Below the pieces are notes generated by a model that did no database searches, was not told the origin of the DNA, and was given only the letters and a program-made list of their open reading frames with translations. Shown here in pieces: positions 22,861-34,212 of a stretch of DNA of 64,000 nt. Position numbers and translations under genes: made by a program. How positions within the stretch are numbered: position 1 is the stretch's first letter; each line of letters begins with the position of its first letter. The stretch comes from Viola odorata (Eukaryota; Streptophyta; Magnoliopsida; Malpighiales; Violaceae): assembly GCA_963691705.1 (NCBI GenBank), contig OY829545.1, positions 38,675,475-38,739,474 on the forward strand, given 5' to 3'.

Positions 22861-23212
22861 AAAAGTCTATTACACCCTTAAATTTTTTAATAATTAAAGG
22901 ATATAATAGTAATTTAAGGAAATAAGCTCCTTCGTGCTTTTTATATAGTATAGATTAAAATTACACAACTATTCTTATATTAAAATAGTTAGTAAAGAAA
23001 AAGAAAAACAAACGGAATGGTCTCCACAATAATTGTGCGTTAACGCACTAGGGTTGTAAACGAACCTGTTCGGTCTGGTTTTAGGGTTAGAACTGGACCC
23101 GAACCGGAAAATCCCGGTTCTGGTATGCTAGAACCGGACCGAATTGAAAGTTCCGGTTCGGTCCGGTTCGGTTTCTGGTTTTCTTAATTTTTTATATATA
23201 TATTTTTTTACA

Positions 23213-23430
23213 ATTAGGAAAACCGGCCCGGCCTAGCCCCAACCCGCCCAGCCAATGAAGGAAAAAAACCAAGTAATTTGAGGGGAAGGAGATTCGAACC
23301 TCTTCCCTTTTGGAAGGGAGTGAAAGGTTTAACCACTAAAGCAAACTAAACTTTTGATAATTAATGCATATACATATATTTATATACATAAAACGGTTCA
23401 GTTTATGGATTTTATATATATATATATATT
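23213..23430. repeat. Internal direct repeat of the hAT-like element, copy 1
   Basis: The block runs from CCGGCCTAGCCCC through AACCACTAAAGCAAACT to TTGATAATTAATGCATAT and a TA-rich tail. A diverged direct copy is at about 24590-24790. On the minus strand it contains GGTTCGAATCTC, which looks like a Pol III B box, but no tRNA fold is evident. Confidence 0.7.
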
Positions 23431-24199
23431 TTTAAATAACGCCGTTTAATTATTAAACACGTCGTTTTGTTGTTAAACACACCGTACACCGTTTATAATT
23501 TAATTTTGATACGTGTTTATAACTTGCTCACAAAATTAAAAATAATGCAAGACAATGAATATCAGGGATGAGCACTACGCATAAAAAGTTCTACAAAAAT
23601 AAATGCCTTATGGTTTTGGTGACGAACACAACTCTTGGCTATGGTATATGATAGTTTTATCAACCATAACTTTTCCGATTAAATTATATTTTGCAAAATT
23701 GTGTAGTGAGCTTGAATAACAAGCACATCAGCTAGCAAACAATACAAATTAATTTTAAAATAAAAAAGGAAAAAGAAGGTCTTTTATTTAAGTTTAAATG
23801 AAAAAAAATATTAATTAATGCTAAACCTCTTAACAATTAACTCAAGTAAATAATGATATTGAAATATAGATACCATAAATCTAAATTATAAATGTCCATT
23901 AACCATTATGCAAATTCATTATTTTAGTTGTCATCTAATTAGTAATTACATTTTTTATAACAATTGATATCATTCTTTTTTACAACAATATAATTCTCTT
24001 TTTATTAAGTAAAATACTGAACAATAAATATATATATATCCACGATATACCTTAATAATTATGTAATAGAGTAAGTATTAATGAAAATATTACTAGTATA
24101 TGTCGTATCATTAATAATCAATGGTCTTAGTTTATACATATAGTTGACTAATGACATAGCTATTTTTTTTTTTTTGTTACGCGTTAATAATATAATATA

Positions 24200-24459
24200 C
24201 TCCCTCCGTTCCACTTTACCTGTCACTTTTCTGCGGATTGTTACTATTTGAGGTATTTGTCATTTTATCTTTTTCGAAGCATATATTTTGTGCAAATGAT
24301 AATTTTTTTTGTTGAATCAATCCAATTTGATGATGGTGTGGTAATTTCAGTGGAAATTAGAAAAAAAAATGAAACAATGAGGAATAAAATAAGTCCGTAA
24401 ATCAATGGCTTACGTTTTTCTACTATTCTAAAAAGTCAATTAAAGTGGAACGGAGGGTG
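24200..24459. mobile_element. Stowaway-type MITE inside the hAT-like element
   Basis: 260 bp with inverted ends CTCCCTCCGTTCCACTTTA (24200) and, on the opposite strand from 24459, CACCCTCCGTTCCACTTTA. It is flanked by TA on both sides (24198-24199, 24460-24461). The CTCCCTCCGTTCC end and TA duplication are typical of Tc1/mariner-derived Stowaway MITEs. No coding capacity. Confidence 0.9.
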
Positions 24460-24589
24460 TACTATTTAATTAGATACGTGTTTATAATGAGATCGATTGA
24501 TTATAATTAAAATGTATTGATACAATTATAAAATTGGTAGTTGGATGATTTATTCCTAAATAAAAAAAGTGGATTGTTGAAAAAAATAA

Positions 24590-24790
24590 ATTAATAAAGA
24601 AATGGGCCAGACCTAGCCCAGTCCTAGCCCCATGCCCAGCCCACCCATGAAGGAAAAACATAAAGAAATTTGATGGGCCCCTTCCCCTTTTGAAAGGGAT
24701 TGAAAGAATTAACCACTGAAGCAAAACTTAACTTTTGATAATTAATGCATATATATATTTATATATATAAAACTTTTCGGTTCAAACGGT
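24590..24790. repeat. Internal direct repeat of the hAT-like element, copy 2
   Basis: Diverged copy of 23213-23430 with the same order of landmarks: CCTAGCCC, CCATGAAGGAAAAA, CCTTTTGAAAGGG, AACCACTGAAGC, TTGATAATTAATGCATAT. Confidence 0.7.
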
Positions 24791-24978
24791 TCTACGGTTC
24801 GGTTTACGAGTTTTATATTCGCTAGACCCGAACCGAACCGAACTGAAATTTTTACGGTTCTAGTGGGATAGAACCGGACCGAACTGGAATGTTACCGTAC
24901 GGGCCGGTTCGGGCCAAAATTTTCCTGTTCCGGTTCGATTTCCGGTTCGGTCCGGTTTCTTACACCCCTATAACGCAC

Positions 24979-25788
24979 AACACATAAAACCACCTAATTG
25001 ATGATTGCTTTTCAATTTAATCCCCAAATTATAGGAATAGTTAGATTCATCCCTTAATTTGATGCGGTTGTCCACACACATCTATCCAAGATATCTACCC
25101 TTACTCAAAATCACCCTAATATCAATGTGATCAAATATTGATAAGATTTGTTATTTTTACGTATGAAAGTCTTAAATAAATAAAAAGTGGGGTAAACTAC
25201 GTAAAAAAAACTTGATAGTTTACAAAATATTCAACTCTATCATTTATAGTTTTAAAAATTATAATAAAAGTCCTATAACTTCTTAAAATATACAATTTCA
25301 ACTCTTCTAATAGTTAAAAATGAAAGTAAAATAATACATAATTGCAAAAAAAACAATATATAAAAGTTAGGACAAAACTAACAAATATAGTATTGCCTAA
25401 TACAATGATTTATTTTAAAATTTAAATTTTTTAATAATTTTAAAATTTTTTGTCATTCATTTCTTTAATTATTTTATTGAGGTGGATTCTAATATATTTG
25501 TTTTTTTCCTCTAATTTTATATGTTTTTTTACTATTGGGATGACATTTGAGAGCGGTAGATTATCTAAGGATAAATGTGAGCAATCATAGAAAATTGAGA
25601 GGTGAATTTAACTCTTATAATAGCTTCTGATGAAATTGAATTTCATTGGTGCATTGGAGATTACATTTACTGTTAATTAAGCTTTTGAAACGAACCATTC
25701 ACGATTTACGAAAAAAGTGGTGAGTGCCATATTTTCCTCTTCTTTTTTACTCTTTTAGTTTAACTACTACCTCACTTTATAGTAGTTT
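24979..25788. other. AT-rich spacer
   Basis: No gene or recognisable repeat is seen. Confidence 0.4.
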
Positions 25789-26439
25789 TGATGCGATCAC
25801 ACATGGCTTCATTTCGATGATGAATGAGTACACATTCGGAGGTCAAGAGACATGCCTAGAGTTACCAAAAGTGGGCGAGATTCGTGCCAATCCGAGGCCA
25901 CCCGCGTGGCTGAGTTTCATTCGCGAAAAACCAAGTTTGGCATTTTTGGAAGTAGCTGGCGTGATCACGCTATCCGAAACTATATTTTAGACCTAATTTT
26001 GAAGCTCCTATAAATAAACTATATTTTCTGTAGTTAGTTTTTGATGAGTGTTTATTGCTTGAGTTAGAGAGTACTCCTCCCCCTAAACACCTTAAAATCT
26101 CCTTGTAAGGATCAAGCTTAGGAGGCTCATTGATTCATTGCAAGTAAAACTTCTTTTACCTTCAATCTTTTATTTACATGTTCTTGTTGCAATTGAATAG
26201 AACTTTGGTATTATTGAGTCTATTGAATATTCTGGATTCCTAGTGCACTTTTCTCCATCTTTTCCCAAAAATTGCCCAGAAATTCACCAAATTCCGTTGG
26301 ACTTTTCTCCATCTTTTCCAACTCCGATTCTCCATTTTCCTTGTGTTTTCTTGTTCGATTTTGATTGGGTTTTGTTGGGCAGGTCAAGCTAGATGTATTG
26401 ACACGATCCGACTCATTAAAACGAGATTGGATCGCATCA
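25789..26439 (+). repeat. 5' LTR of a truncated LTR element
   Basis: The block begins TGATGCGATC and ends GATCGCATCA, so its ends form a perfect 10-bp inverted repeat, and a primer-binding site starts two bases later. Length 651 bp. A TATA-like CCTATAAATAAAC is near 26008. No second LTR is in the window. The start resembles that of the element A LTR (TGATGCGA), but the rest does not. Confidence 0.7.
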
Positions 26440-26441
26440 AG

Positions 26442-26453
26442 TGGTAGCGGAGC
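26442..26453 (+). other. Primer-binding site of the truncated element
   Basis: TGGTAGCGGAGC follows the LTR after AG, the same 12-mer as in A, B and the element at 2790. The downstream internal region survives only to about 26900 and has no recognisable gag. A 146-codon ORF (26365-26805) crosses the LTR edge and is probably chance. Confidence 0.75.
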
Positions 26454-26929
26454 TAGTTGCTTGAGTTTTTCAGATTTTCAAATTTCAGAAATTCAGTTTT
26501 TGCATCTATTCAAAATTGAGCCAAAACTGCTGGATGAAACCTTCGAGTATTGTGTCGGTTATAATTATCTTGAGTTTTCTGAATTTTTGGTGAAGAAATC
26601 ACATCATTTGATCAACAAATTTGAGAATTACCATTTTATATCATTTGGTGTTCTTCATGTTCATATCTGTCAAATTTTCTTTGTAAATTCAACCGAATTT
26701 ATTCTACTTTCTTGGTTGAATCTTGTTGTACTGAGTCATACAAAGTGTTTAGAGTCAAGAATAGTGGTTTTCGTACTTGTTTTTCCACTCCGGAAGCAAA
26801 ATTGAATTTTTCCCACCAAGTGTTCTTGAGTGTTCTTGACCAAGTTGAAGAAAAACCTATGTTTGATCCACTCCTGTCATCTAAATTGATGTATTTTGTG
26901 TTTAAAATCGAGATAATGTAAAAGTTGGT

Positions 26930-27240
26930 ACCTGTACAAGAATTAAATGATAGATTTCATACCTCATCTGTTTTTTGCATTTAAAAGATACCTGTACAAT
27001 AACAAAACGTCACATTTGATACCTCCGACTCATGCCATCCAACAATCACTGTTAACTGTCCTACATGGCACGACACGTCCGATGCCACGTAGGATGCGAC
27101 TAACGTGGCATGCCACGTTATAACCTCGCTCTCTCTCTCACTCCTATTTTTTTTCTTTTCTTTTCTTTCTTTCTTTCTTTCTTTTTTTCTTTTTTCTTTT
27201 TTCTTCTTCTTCCTCTTCTGCACTCATCTCTTTCCTATTA
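26930..27240. repeat. Repeat-like GTACCTGTACAA/CCACGTAGGATGC block with a pyrimidine microsatellite
   Basis: Two GATACCTGTACAA-like boxes (26929, 26988), an inverted set of GTGGCA/TGCCAC boxes around 27065-27120, and a (CTTT)n/T-rich microsatellite at 27135-27215 suggest a dispersed non-coding repeat. The class is not certain. Confidence 0.4.
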
Positions 27241-27689
27241 ACCCAAACTAACTTCATCTTCTACCTCTAGGAAATCGCCGCTGACCACCACCACACAAAA
27301 CCCGGCGGCCTCCGCTAGCCACCAACCAAACCGAACTAAAATAGCCTATCCGAAACCAAATCAACCCGACTGAACTCCCTTATCTCACCCTAGAAATCGA
27401 ACCTAAACCAGTCATAAATCCTACCAACAATTGGCTCCAAAATCCATAAAATCTCCAAGATCTAGCTGCTTAGACCCATAAACTAAGATGAACGAAAAGA
27501 ACAGCCCGGATTGACGAGGATTACGATCAAACAAATCAAGCATACAAGTTTGATTTTTTTCTTTTTTTGCTTGTGTTGCTGCCGAAATTGGGTCAGGGAA
27601 AGGGTGAGAATGAGAGTCTAGCAGGGGTGAAAGATTGAGACTTTTTGTGTATGATTTGGAAGCGGTGAAGATGGAGGAGGCTGATCGGT
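27241..27689. other. Spacer left of element E
   Basis: No gene seen. C-rich text (27280-27330) gives short proline-rich frames only. TCGGT at 27685-27689 would be the left target duplication of element E, but its partner is not in the window. Confidence 0.35.
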
Positions 27690-29020
27690 TGTCGAATCCG
27701 TCAAAAAGAATAATAAAACCTGCAGTCAAGTGCACAATAAATTGTGTATAGTGGCAACAGGGTCGAACACAGGGATTAAGGGATTAACACTCTAATCAAT
27801 TTGTAAAACAAAGAGATCCAAACAAGAAAGTAACAAATAGGGGTTTTGAATGGTTGTTTTGATTATCAATTACCTAAAGCAATAATAAAGGAAGACAAAG
27901 GAAGAAAGAGATCAATAGAGAGAGAGTTCCCAGTAAGAATCTGTATCCGGTTGCAATTACGGTCAGCCGATCATTGGTGCACGTATCATCTACCCCGAGC
28001 CGATAGACACGTTATGGGGATCAGGTACACTTAGATCCCCTACTTACCTTCGTAAGAGAAGCTACCCCAAGGTACGCTTATGGGGTAACCTTGACAGTCC
28101 GCCGTCCTCAAAGGTATGCTGATGGAGACAATACTCAGTTGCCCATGAAGAGGAGGTAAGACGCGTCTAGGGAGAGACACTCAGTACGCTCGAGGCTCTA
28201 CCCTAACAATCCGTTTAATCCAACTGGAGGAGACCAGGATCCCGATTACTTCCAGAATGGTTATCTACTTTACCCTGCAGCTTCGCGTTAGGTATAACCA
28301 CAAGGATGATTATAATTCCCTAGTTTCAATTACTAGTTGATCAAGCTTGTAATTAAACCTAGATAATTTGACATTCAAATATTAAACAAGACAGATATTA
28401 GCCCAGATTATGTGAGGCACAGTTTGACCTCACGACTTCCCTTGCAACCTTCAATCAATTCTTACCAAGAACAAGAAGACTAGCCGCTTATATTAAAAGT
28501 AAAAATAAATAAATAAATAGATTGCATAATTTAAATAGAAGAAGGGAAGAAGAAGAAGTCCTATTTATTACCGACCAGAGCTTTAGTGAAAGAAACAAGA
28601 GTGTCGGAGGCAGAAGTAGCGTAAAAACTAGAGAAAAAATGAGAGAGAGGGAAAACCTAATTACTAAAAGTACTTATAGTTTATTACAATTTAAATTCCT
28701 AATCCGACTGGAATTATATTCCTCAATGGTCTTCTACTGAGATGGGGATTCTCGGAGGGATTAATGAGCAGATCGCATGTTTCCTTGCTTGCGACAGTTT
28801 CCTTTTTGCGCTAGAACTCCGCTGCCCTCTACGAACGTTCAGCTGCGTGGCCTAGCTGCTACATTCCTTCCAGAAAGTAATAGAAAGCGCTTCTTTTTGG
28901 ATTTCCCTCCTAAATAGCCAAGATCTGTAAAAAGTGAAGAAACACAGCACCATTAGCAGCATCATGATCTAAAAAGGCATATAAAAGAGGGAGGAATTAC
29001 GCACAATAAACACTCTATCA
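27690..29020 (-). repeat. 3' LTR of element E
   Basis: On the minus strand it begins TGATAGAG and ends TTCGACA, 1,331 bp. Near its end, ATCCCTGTGTTCGACCCTG and CTATACAC match the same position in the LTR of element C (CCCTGTGGTTCGACCCTG, CTATACAC). The purine tract before it (GTAGTGTGGGGATGTT on the minus strand) also matches C. Confidence 0.7.
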
Positions 29021-30560
29021 AACATCCCCACACTACCCCAACGCTCGCCCTCAAGCATTAAACCTAAAAGCATCACCTTGTCTAGAATACACATCCTTGA
29101 TCCAAACACACAGAGTTACATACGCCGCCACTTACTCCTCGACCGAGCAGTACACCACCCTCCAGCTTAGATGAACTCTGCACCACTCTTAAGGAATAAC
29201 GAAACTAGAAGAGTGGCTTTCCTACATCAGCCTGCTGCAAGCAATCCTCCCTGGGATAAGTATTTATCACTCACGCTCAGAAACAGAGTTAGGTGTTTAC
29301 ACTTATCAATGCGAATGATAATGCACAAAACCAGACTTGCAATAACGACTCGAGTACGGAGATCACATGCATGGGTAATCATATGATCATAGAAACTTTG
29401 CAAGGGTGAAACAAGAAAATATGTTGGAGAAGAGGGTTCAAAAGAGAGAGAGAGAAGGATAGAGATTTTTCTTAGCTGGAAAAAGGCAAAATGGCGAGAG
29501 AGCCTCCTGGTGGCAATGGCAAGGGCAAGACAGATAGCGCTGGTGAAGAGTGTGGGTATCTTCTCTTTCGAAACGTGCCGTTGGTCTTCTGATCTTGGTA
29601 ATGCTCTGCTCCAGTTCTGATTTTATACTCCCTTTCTGCTCAAATTTATTTGAGTTTTGTTTTTTTGTTTTTTTTAAGAAGAAGAAGAATAGAAAGGGAG
29701 CGAACATGATGTTTTGGGTCTTTGAACTGGGGCAGCAGAATTTTCCTCGGGCGTCTGATTTTTTAGTACATGCCTGATGTTAACGGCTCGGCCTCGCAGT
29801 TGATTTGAATGCTTTGATTTGATTTAAACATCTAGGCTGAGTCGTCTGGGATCCCCATACTAGAGCTTTTATTTTCTCTGATTTGTGTTCTGTGTTGCCA
29901 TACGCTTTCAACATCTCGATATAGCTCTGCATCTGCTTCTCCTTTCAGTGTCTCGGTGCAGCGGCTCGATACCCCCACATAGATGATATTTTCTCTGCCC
30001 CACCTTGCCACTACCAGAGGACATCTGTCACCTGCTAAGAAAAGGAAGGAATGGCTCAAGTAGTCAGAAAGGTGGTGAAATGAAGGGTTGAGCAGTAAGG
30101 GTAAGGAGATAAAAAGCAAGAAAAAGATAACAAAGGAAAGTGTAAAGTTCCTAATCACATCATCGCTTTCCCACGTCTAAACATGCCTATACTCATGGGT
30201 CTCATGCAAATCCAGCCAGTACACAATCATGCATCCACTCATCAAGAAAATATGGCAATGAAAGGTCGAAAACTCACAAGGCAGAATATAGTGATTGCAA
30301 GCAGCTAGGGCAAGACATAGTCATAAGAGCTGACAGACAATATGGTGTGCAAGTGGTTTTGGTGCAGTGGGTGAAGTTTCTGTGTGTAGTGGGCCTACTC
30401 TTGTGCAATCCATCAAAAGGTGGTTTCGAAAATAGGGGTAGTGCAAACAGTTAAAAACCATTTTGTGGACAATTCCAAATCGGGGCAAAAAATATGCAAA
30501 TGCAAGGCAAACAATCATGCAATACGATAATAATCAAGCAGTCATGCAAACATGTCAAAA
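29021..30560 (-). other. 3' untranslated region of element E
   Basis: No ORF of substance. Purine-rich GTGGGGAGGGATTT-like (minus strand, near 30580) and AGTGTGGGGATG (near 29025) copies bracket it, as in element C. Confidence 0.5.
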
Positions 30561-33018
30561 CATATCACAAAAGTATGAAATCCCTCCCCACATGAAAGCA
30601 AAACACCGTCCTTGATGTGGAGAAGGGAATCAACCAACGGAGTTCAAAGGAAATAGGGGGGAAGGGAGAAAGGAAATTGTTCACCGGGGTAAATGAAAGT
30701 ACAAACACAGCCCGAAGGCAATGGGAGAAGAGTTTGGGGAAGATATCAAGGGCTAGTAGGAGGACGCAGCCTCGAAGCCAGCTCATCAGGGAGGTGCTGG
30801 AGAAGTGAGATGACCGTCCGGAGGAGGGCGTTCGTCTCAGCCATATCGGCAATAGGGGAGGCAGCAGTACTAGTGTCATCATCAGCTCGCCCGGGACGCT
30901 CATCACTCGGCGGAGGAATAGGGGAAGGGGGAGGTGAAGGTGCGTTGAGGTCCGGCCATTCGAATGCTCCACCATTCTAGGCGCTCCAAACTCGCCTCGC
31001 GCCGCTAGTGTATCCTTTGCTGAAAGTCAAAACACGACCCATCAAGTGCAAATGGCCCATACAATCGAGGGTACGGGCATCAAGTATCTTAAAACCAATG
31101 GGAACAAAGAGGTTACAATTGGGCACATCAAGAGCACGTTGTTCAATAGCCAGGCGAGTGATAAGGGAAACAAGAATAGGATTGCGGTTACAAGTAATGA
31201 TAGCATGCAATTCATGAGCAATCCAGTACCTGAGGTTGGCCTTATGGCCGCTATGCATACACTATAAAAAGAACAATTCTTGGACAGAGAGGGTGCCCGA
31301 AGACTGCATCTTGCCCGCGAAGTTGAGGGCAAGGAAGCGATGTAAGATACGAAGGGCAGGGTCACACAACTCATGGCCTTTGGAGCGGCGGGAGGTGTAC
31401 TTGGCCTTAGAATTGCCAGTAAGCTCCCTAAAGGTGCTAGTGACATCAAACTCAGGGGGTTAAGCAGCGTACGCCCCGATATACCATGGGGCACCCAAAT
31501 CATATTCTTTGGCAAAGCCAAGCATAACATTAAACCTATCGATAGACAAGTGTTCTCAAATATTCATCAAGCGGAAGTTGACTATCTTTTCAGCCCCTAG
31601 ATGCATGCTACCCTTTCCTTTTTGTTTAAGCCTAGCCTTATCAAACCAAAATGACGTGAATAATTCATGGCTCAACTCAAGGAATGTGGGGTGGCCTTAT
31701 CAAACGAAAGTTAAACAGAGGACGCCAGCCAATATTATCAATCAAAATATTCACCCTAGTAGCTATACCCATTTTTTCTAAGAATTTATGGTCAAGTTGA
31801 GCATAAGGGGAGACAAGCATGCCATGTAAAGCTAACAACCTATCATTGCTGGGCTTATCAGGAAAGTCCAACCAACCATGAAGATGAGCGAGGTCAGGTG
31901 TTACCTGGGATAGGGGCACGACTGTGCCTGCGCTGGCGTGGTTAGAACGAGCGGCGGGAGTGGGCATCGCTGTCTTGACGGAGCTGCTAGTGATGTGGGC
32001 GGATTTTCTGGGCTTGGAAGAAGTTGCTGGCGTAGCAGGCGCTTTGCATTTTGGGCGGACGGGGGATGGCTCCTCGACTTCCATATCCATGGAGGTGTCG
32101 TTGGTGGTGTCTGTGGTGGCGGGAGGAACGAAAGCTTCGTCCTCAGAGTCATCGTCGTCGTCCACCGGAAGGAGAAGTTTGACTTTTTTTGGCTTGCTCT
32201 CGGAGTAGCAGACGGGCTCAATCAATCTGCCTCGAGAAGTCACGCCACGGCCCATGGGCAAGCCGCTAGGTTCGGGAACATATCCAGTGAGCTGGTCATC
32301 CACTTCGGACACCGGAGTGGTGGCTGTGCTCTGGGCAGCTATCGTCGTGGGCGGACCAATGGGAGTGTCGTCCTCATCCTCCTCCTCCGAATCTTCTTCG
32401 GAGCCTTCTCCGTTGTATCCTTCCCCAGATTCCTCCTCCTCGTTGCCGGATTCCTACTCGCCTGAGGAACTGCCAGATGTGGGAGGCGCTTTGGGAGTGG
32501 TAGTAGTCGTCGTGCCAGAGGCACTCGGCGGCGCAACGGTCGACAAAGTGGGCTGGTCACTGGCAGCAGTCTCATTGGAGTCCTCGGGTCACCGGATAAG
32601 GATTCGTATTCATCGGATAAGGATTCATCGTCGGCGACAGGGGCTTTTGGCGGAGTCACGGTGGCGGTGGGAATAGGGGTGAGTTTTGGTGATGGAGGAG
32701 TGGGTTTTGAAGGTGAAGTGAGTATGGGTCTGGACGTTGGTGTCTTTGCAGCCTTTGGGGTGGACGGTGGCTTCTTGGCAGTAGAAGCGGTGGTGGCGAC
32801 AGTGGTGGTGGCCGGAGCAACTAGGGTAGTAGCAGCAATGGTGGTGGTCGGTTGCGGTTGCTTTGGTGAAGGGAGAGGAGTGGGTTGTTGCTGTGGTGAT
32901 TTCTTGGTGGTGGTGGGTGGAGTACCAGCAACGGCAGAGAGGTGGCTGTTGGAGTGCCTTGGGAACGACGACCAGATGGACAGTCAGAGCGTCCAACGCT
33001 TTTCTTGGAGCAAGCCAT
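30560..33018 (-). pseudogene. Athila-type extra ORF of element E, frameshifted
   Basis: The likely start is at 33018 (MACSKKSVGR). After low-complexity Pro/Thr/His-rich text in shifting frames, 32312-31677 gives a 211-residue open piece with acidic (DDDDDSEDE) and basic parts, then HGWLDFPDKPSNDRLLALHG and LEKMGIATRV. The last two align with HEWIVFNDKPSLDKLNMLNS and LAKMGVESRI of element C. 31258-30977 gives MGHLHLMGRVLTF, matching MGHLCIIRGVLSF. This ORF sits downstream of pol, where Athila elements keep their extra, envelope-position gene; its role is not established and no membrane segment is seen. Confidence 0.65.
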
Positions 33019-33480
33019 TGGAGAAGTTGCAAAGGCAGAGGTTTCGTGAAGGGAGAGAAAGCTGAAAAAGCAAGGGGAAGAAGATGAAAGGTAAAGTGGA
33101 AAGTGAAAAGAAAAGGGAAGAAAGTGTTCTCCCTTTATAGCTGCCAGCTGCTAGCCGTTGCTCACGTGCGGATGTGGCGGCTAGTGATTGGGGTCCATCA
33201 AATCCCAACTGAAAATCCCAACTGTTACGCTCCCATCACTACCCTGATCAAGAAATTTGAAATTTGGAATTAAGGGAGATATGGAAAGGGAATTAAAATA
33301 AAAGGGAGGAATAAAAGGAAAAAAAAATTAAAATAAATGAGGAAGAAATGGGAATAGATTGAGGGATGGAGAAAATCAAGGAATAAAATTAAAGATTAAA
33401 ATAAAATTAAAGAAAATAACGAAAAGGGTTAGAAACGTGGGTTGCCTCCCACAAGCGCCGTCGTTAGCGTTTCGGCCTAG
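33019..33480 (-). other. Spacer between integrase and extra ORF of element E
   Basis: Non-coding, AT-rich (A-runs at 33290-33420). No gene is seen. Confidence 0.4.
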
Positions 33481-33496
33481 ACATTGGTGACCATTA

Positions 33497-34185
33497 TCAG
33501 AGTTGGTCGGGTGGCTCAGCAACATCCATCTCCTCTGCGATGAATGGCTTGAACCCCTCGTAGAATGCCTTGAGGCGGTGTCCGTTGACCTTGAAGGTGA
33601 CTCCAGTGTCCAAACTTCGAATTTCAACGGCGCCATGGTCATAAACGACTGTGACAACATATGGACTCGTCCACTTGGACTTCAACTTTCCTGAAAACAA
33701 CCTCAGACGAGAGTTATATAACAGGACTTTCTGTCTGATAGTGAAACATTTATGAGAGAGAAGTTTATCGTGGTAGGCCTTCGTCTTACCTTTGTAGATC
33801 AGGGCATTCTCGTAGGCGTCATCACGAAGCTCTTATAACTCCTAGATTTACAATATACGATGTTGTCCAGCTTCGTCAACGTTGAAATTGGCCTTTTGAA
33901 TGGCCCAGAAGGCTTTATGCTAGATTTCAACGGGTAAGTGGCAAAGTTTACAGTAGACAAGTCGATAGGGCGTCATGCCAATGGGGGTCTTGAACGCTGT
34001 CCGATAGGCCCATAGAGCATCGTCAAGCTTCAAACTCCAGTCCTTGTGGGATTGGTTGACAGTCTTCTCCAAAATTGACTTGATCTCATGGTTAGACACC
34101 TCGGCCAGGCCGTTGGTCTGTGGGTGGTAAGTTGTAGAGACGCGATGTGTAACTCCATTGATGACCATTGACACCACCCTAGCAG
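33497..34185 (-). pseudogene. Integrase C-terminal fragment of element E
   Basis: Two minus-strand pieces match the C integrase: [20 protein letters not shown], containing the catalytic Glu region, with [20 protein letters not shown] at 34150-33960; and [14 protein letters not shown] with VYDHGAVEI at 33700-33500. A frame break lies between them. The first two catalytic aspartates and the zinc-binding domain are absent. Confidence 0.8.
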
Positions 34186-34212
34186 CATCTCCGCCATCGC
34201 ACCTAGCGACAA

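Larger units (their letters stand above)
18106..22954 (-). mobile_element. Helitron with Rep and RPA-like remnants, non-autonomous
   Basis: The minus strand starts at 22954 with TCTATACTATATAAAAAGC, a typical plant Helitron 5' end preceded by A. It ends near 18106 after a hairpin made of two GCACGTGC palindromes (18114-18121 and 18125-18132), followed by CCCAAACTA and then T. Insertion between A and T, no target duplication, and a hairpin near the 3' end fit the class. The last bases read CTAT or CTA, not the standard CTRR, so the 3' end may be off by a few bases. Rep/helicase pieces lie at 20187-22290 and RPA-like pieces at 18400-19760. The PIF1 helicase core is missing, so it could move only with help. 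Confidence 0.8.
23049..24970. mobile_element. Non-autonomous hAT-like DNA transposon, 1.9 kb
   Basis: The ends are imperfect inverted repeats: TAGGGTTGTAAACGAACC at 23049 and, on the opposite strand at 24970, TAGGGGTGTAAGAAACC. A perfect 8-bp duplication TAACGCAC flanks it (23041-23048 and 24971-24978). TAGGG-type ends and an 8-bp duplication are hAT features. GGTTCGGTCCGGTTC-like subterminal repeats fill both ends, as is common for hAT transposase-binding regions. No transposase ORF is present, so it depends on a partner elsewhere. Confidence 0.85.
27690..34200 (-). mobile_element. Element E: 3' part of an Athila-type retrotransposon, truncated
   Basis: On the minus strand, from right to left, come the integrase C-terminus (34180-33497), an Athila-type extra ORF (about 33018-30560, broken), a 1.5-kb 3' UTR, a polypurine tract and a 3' LTR (29020-27690). 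Gene order and sequence match element C, for example VYDHGAVEI and [15 protein letters not shown] against the C integrase. Gag, protease, RT and the 5' LTR are missing: recognisable integrase stops near 34185 and element D material begins. It is older and more decayed than C. Confidence 0.8.

Noticed and set aside
23270..23345. tRNA-like segment with a B-box (GGTTCGAATCTC, minus strand)
   Set aside because: No cloverleaf can be drawn and the A box is poor; it is part of the hAT internal repeat.
26365..26805. 146-codon plus-strand ORF
   Set aside because: It crosses the LTR end and primer-binding site of a truncated element and has no recognisable domain.
27421..27735. 104-codon minus-strand ORF
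   Set aside because: It crosses the left boundary of the element E LTR, so the frame is not a natural unit.
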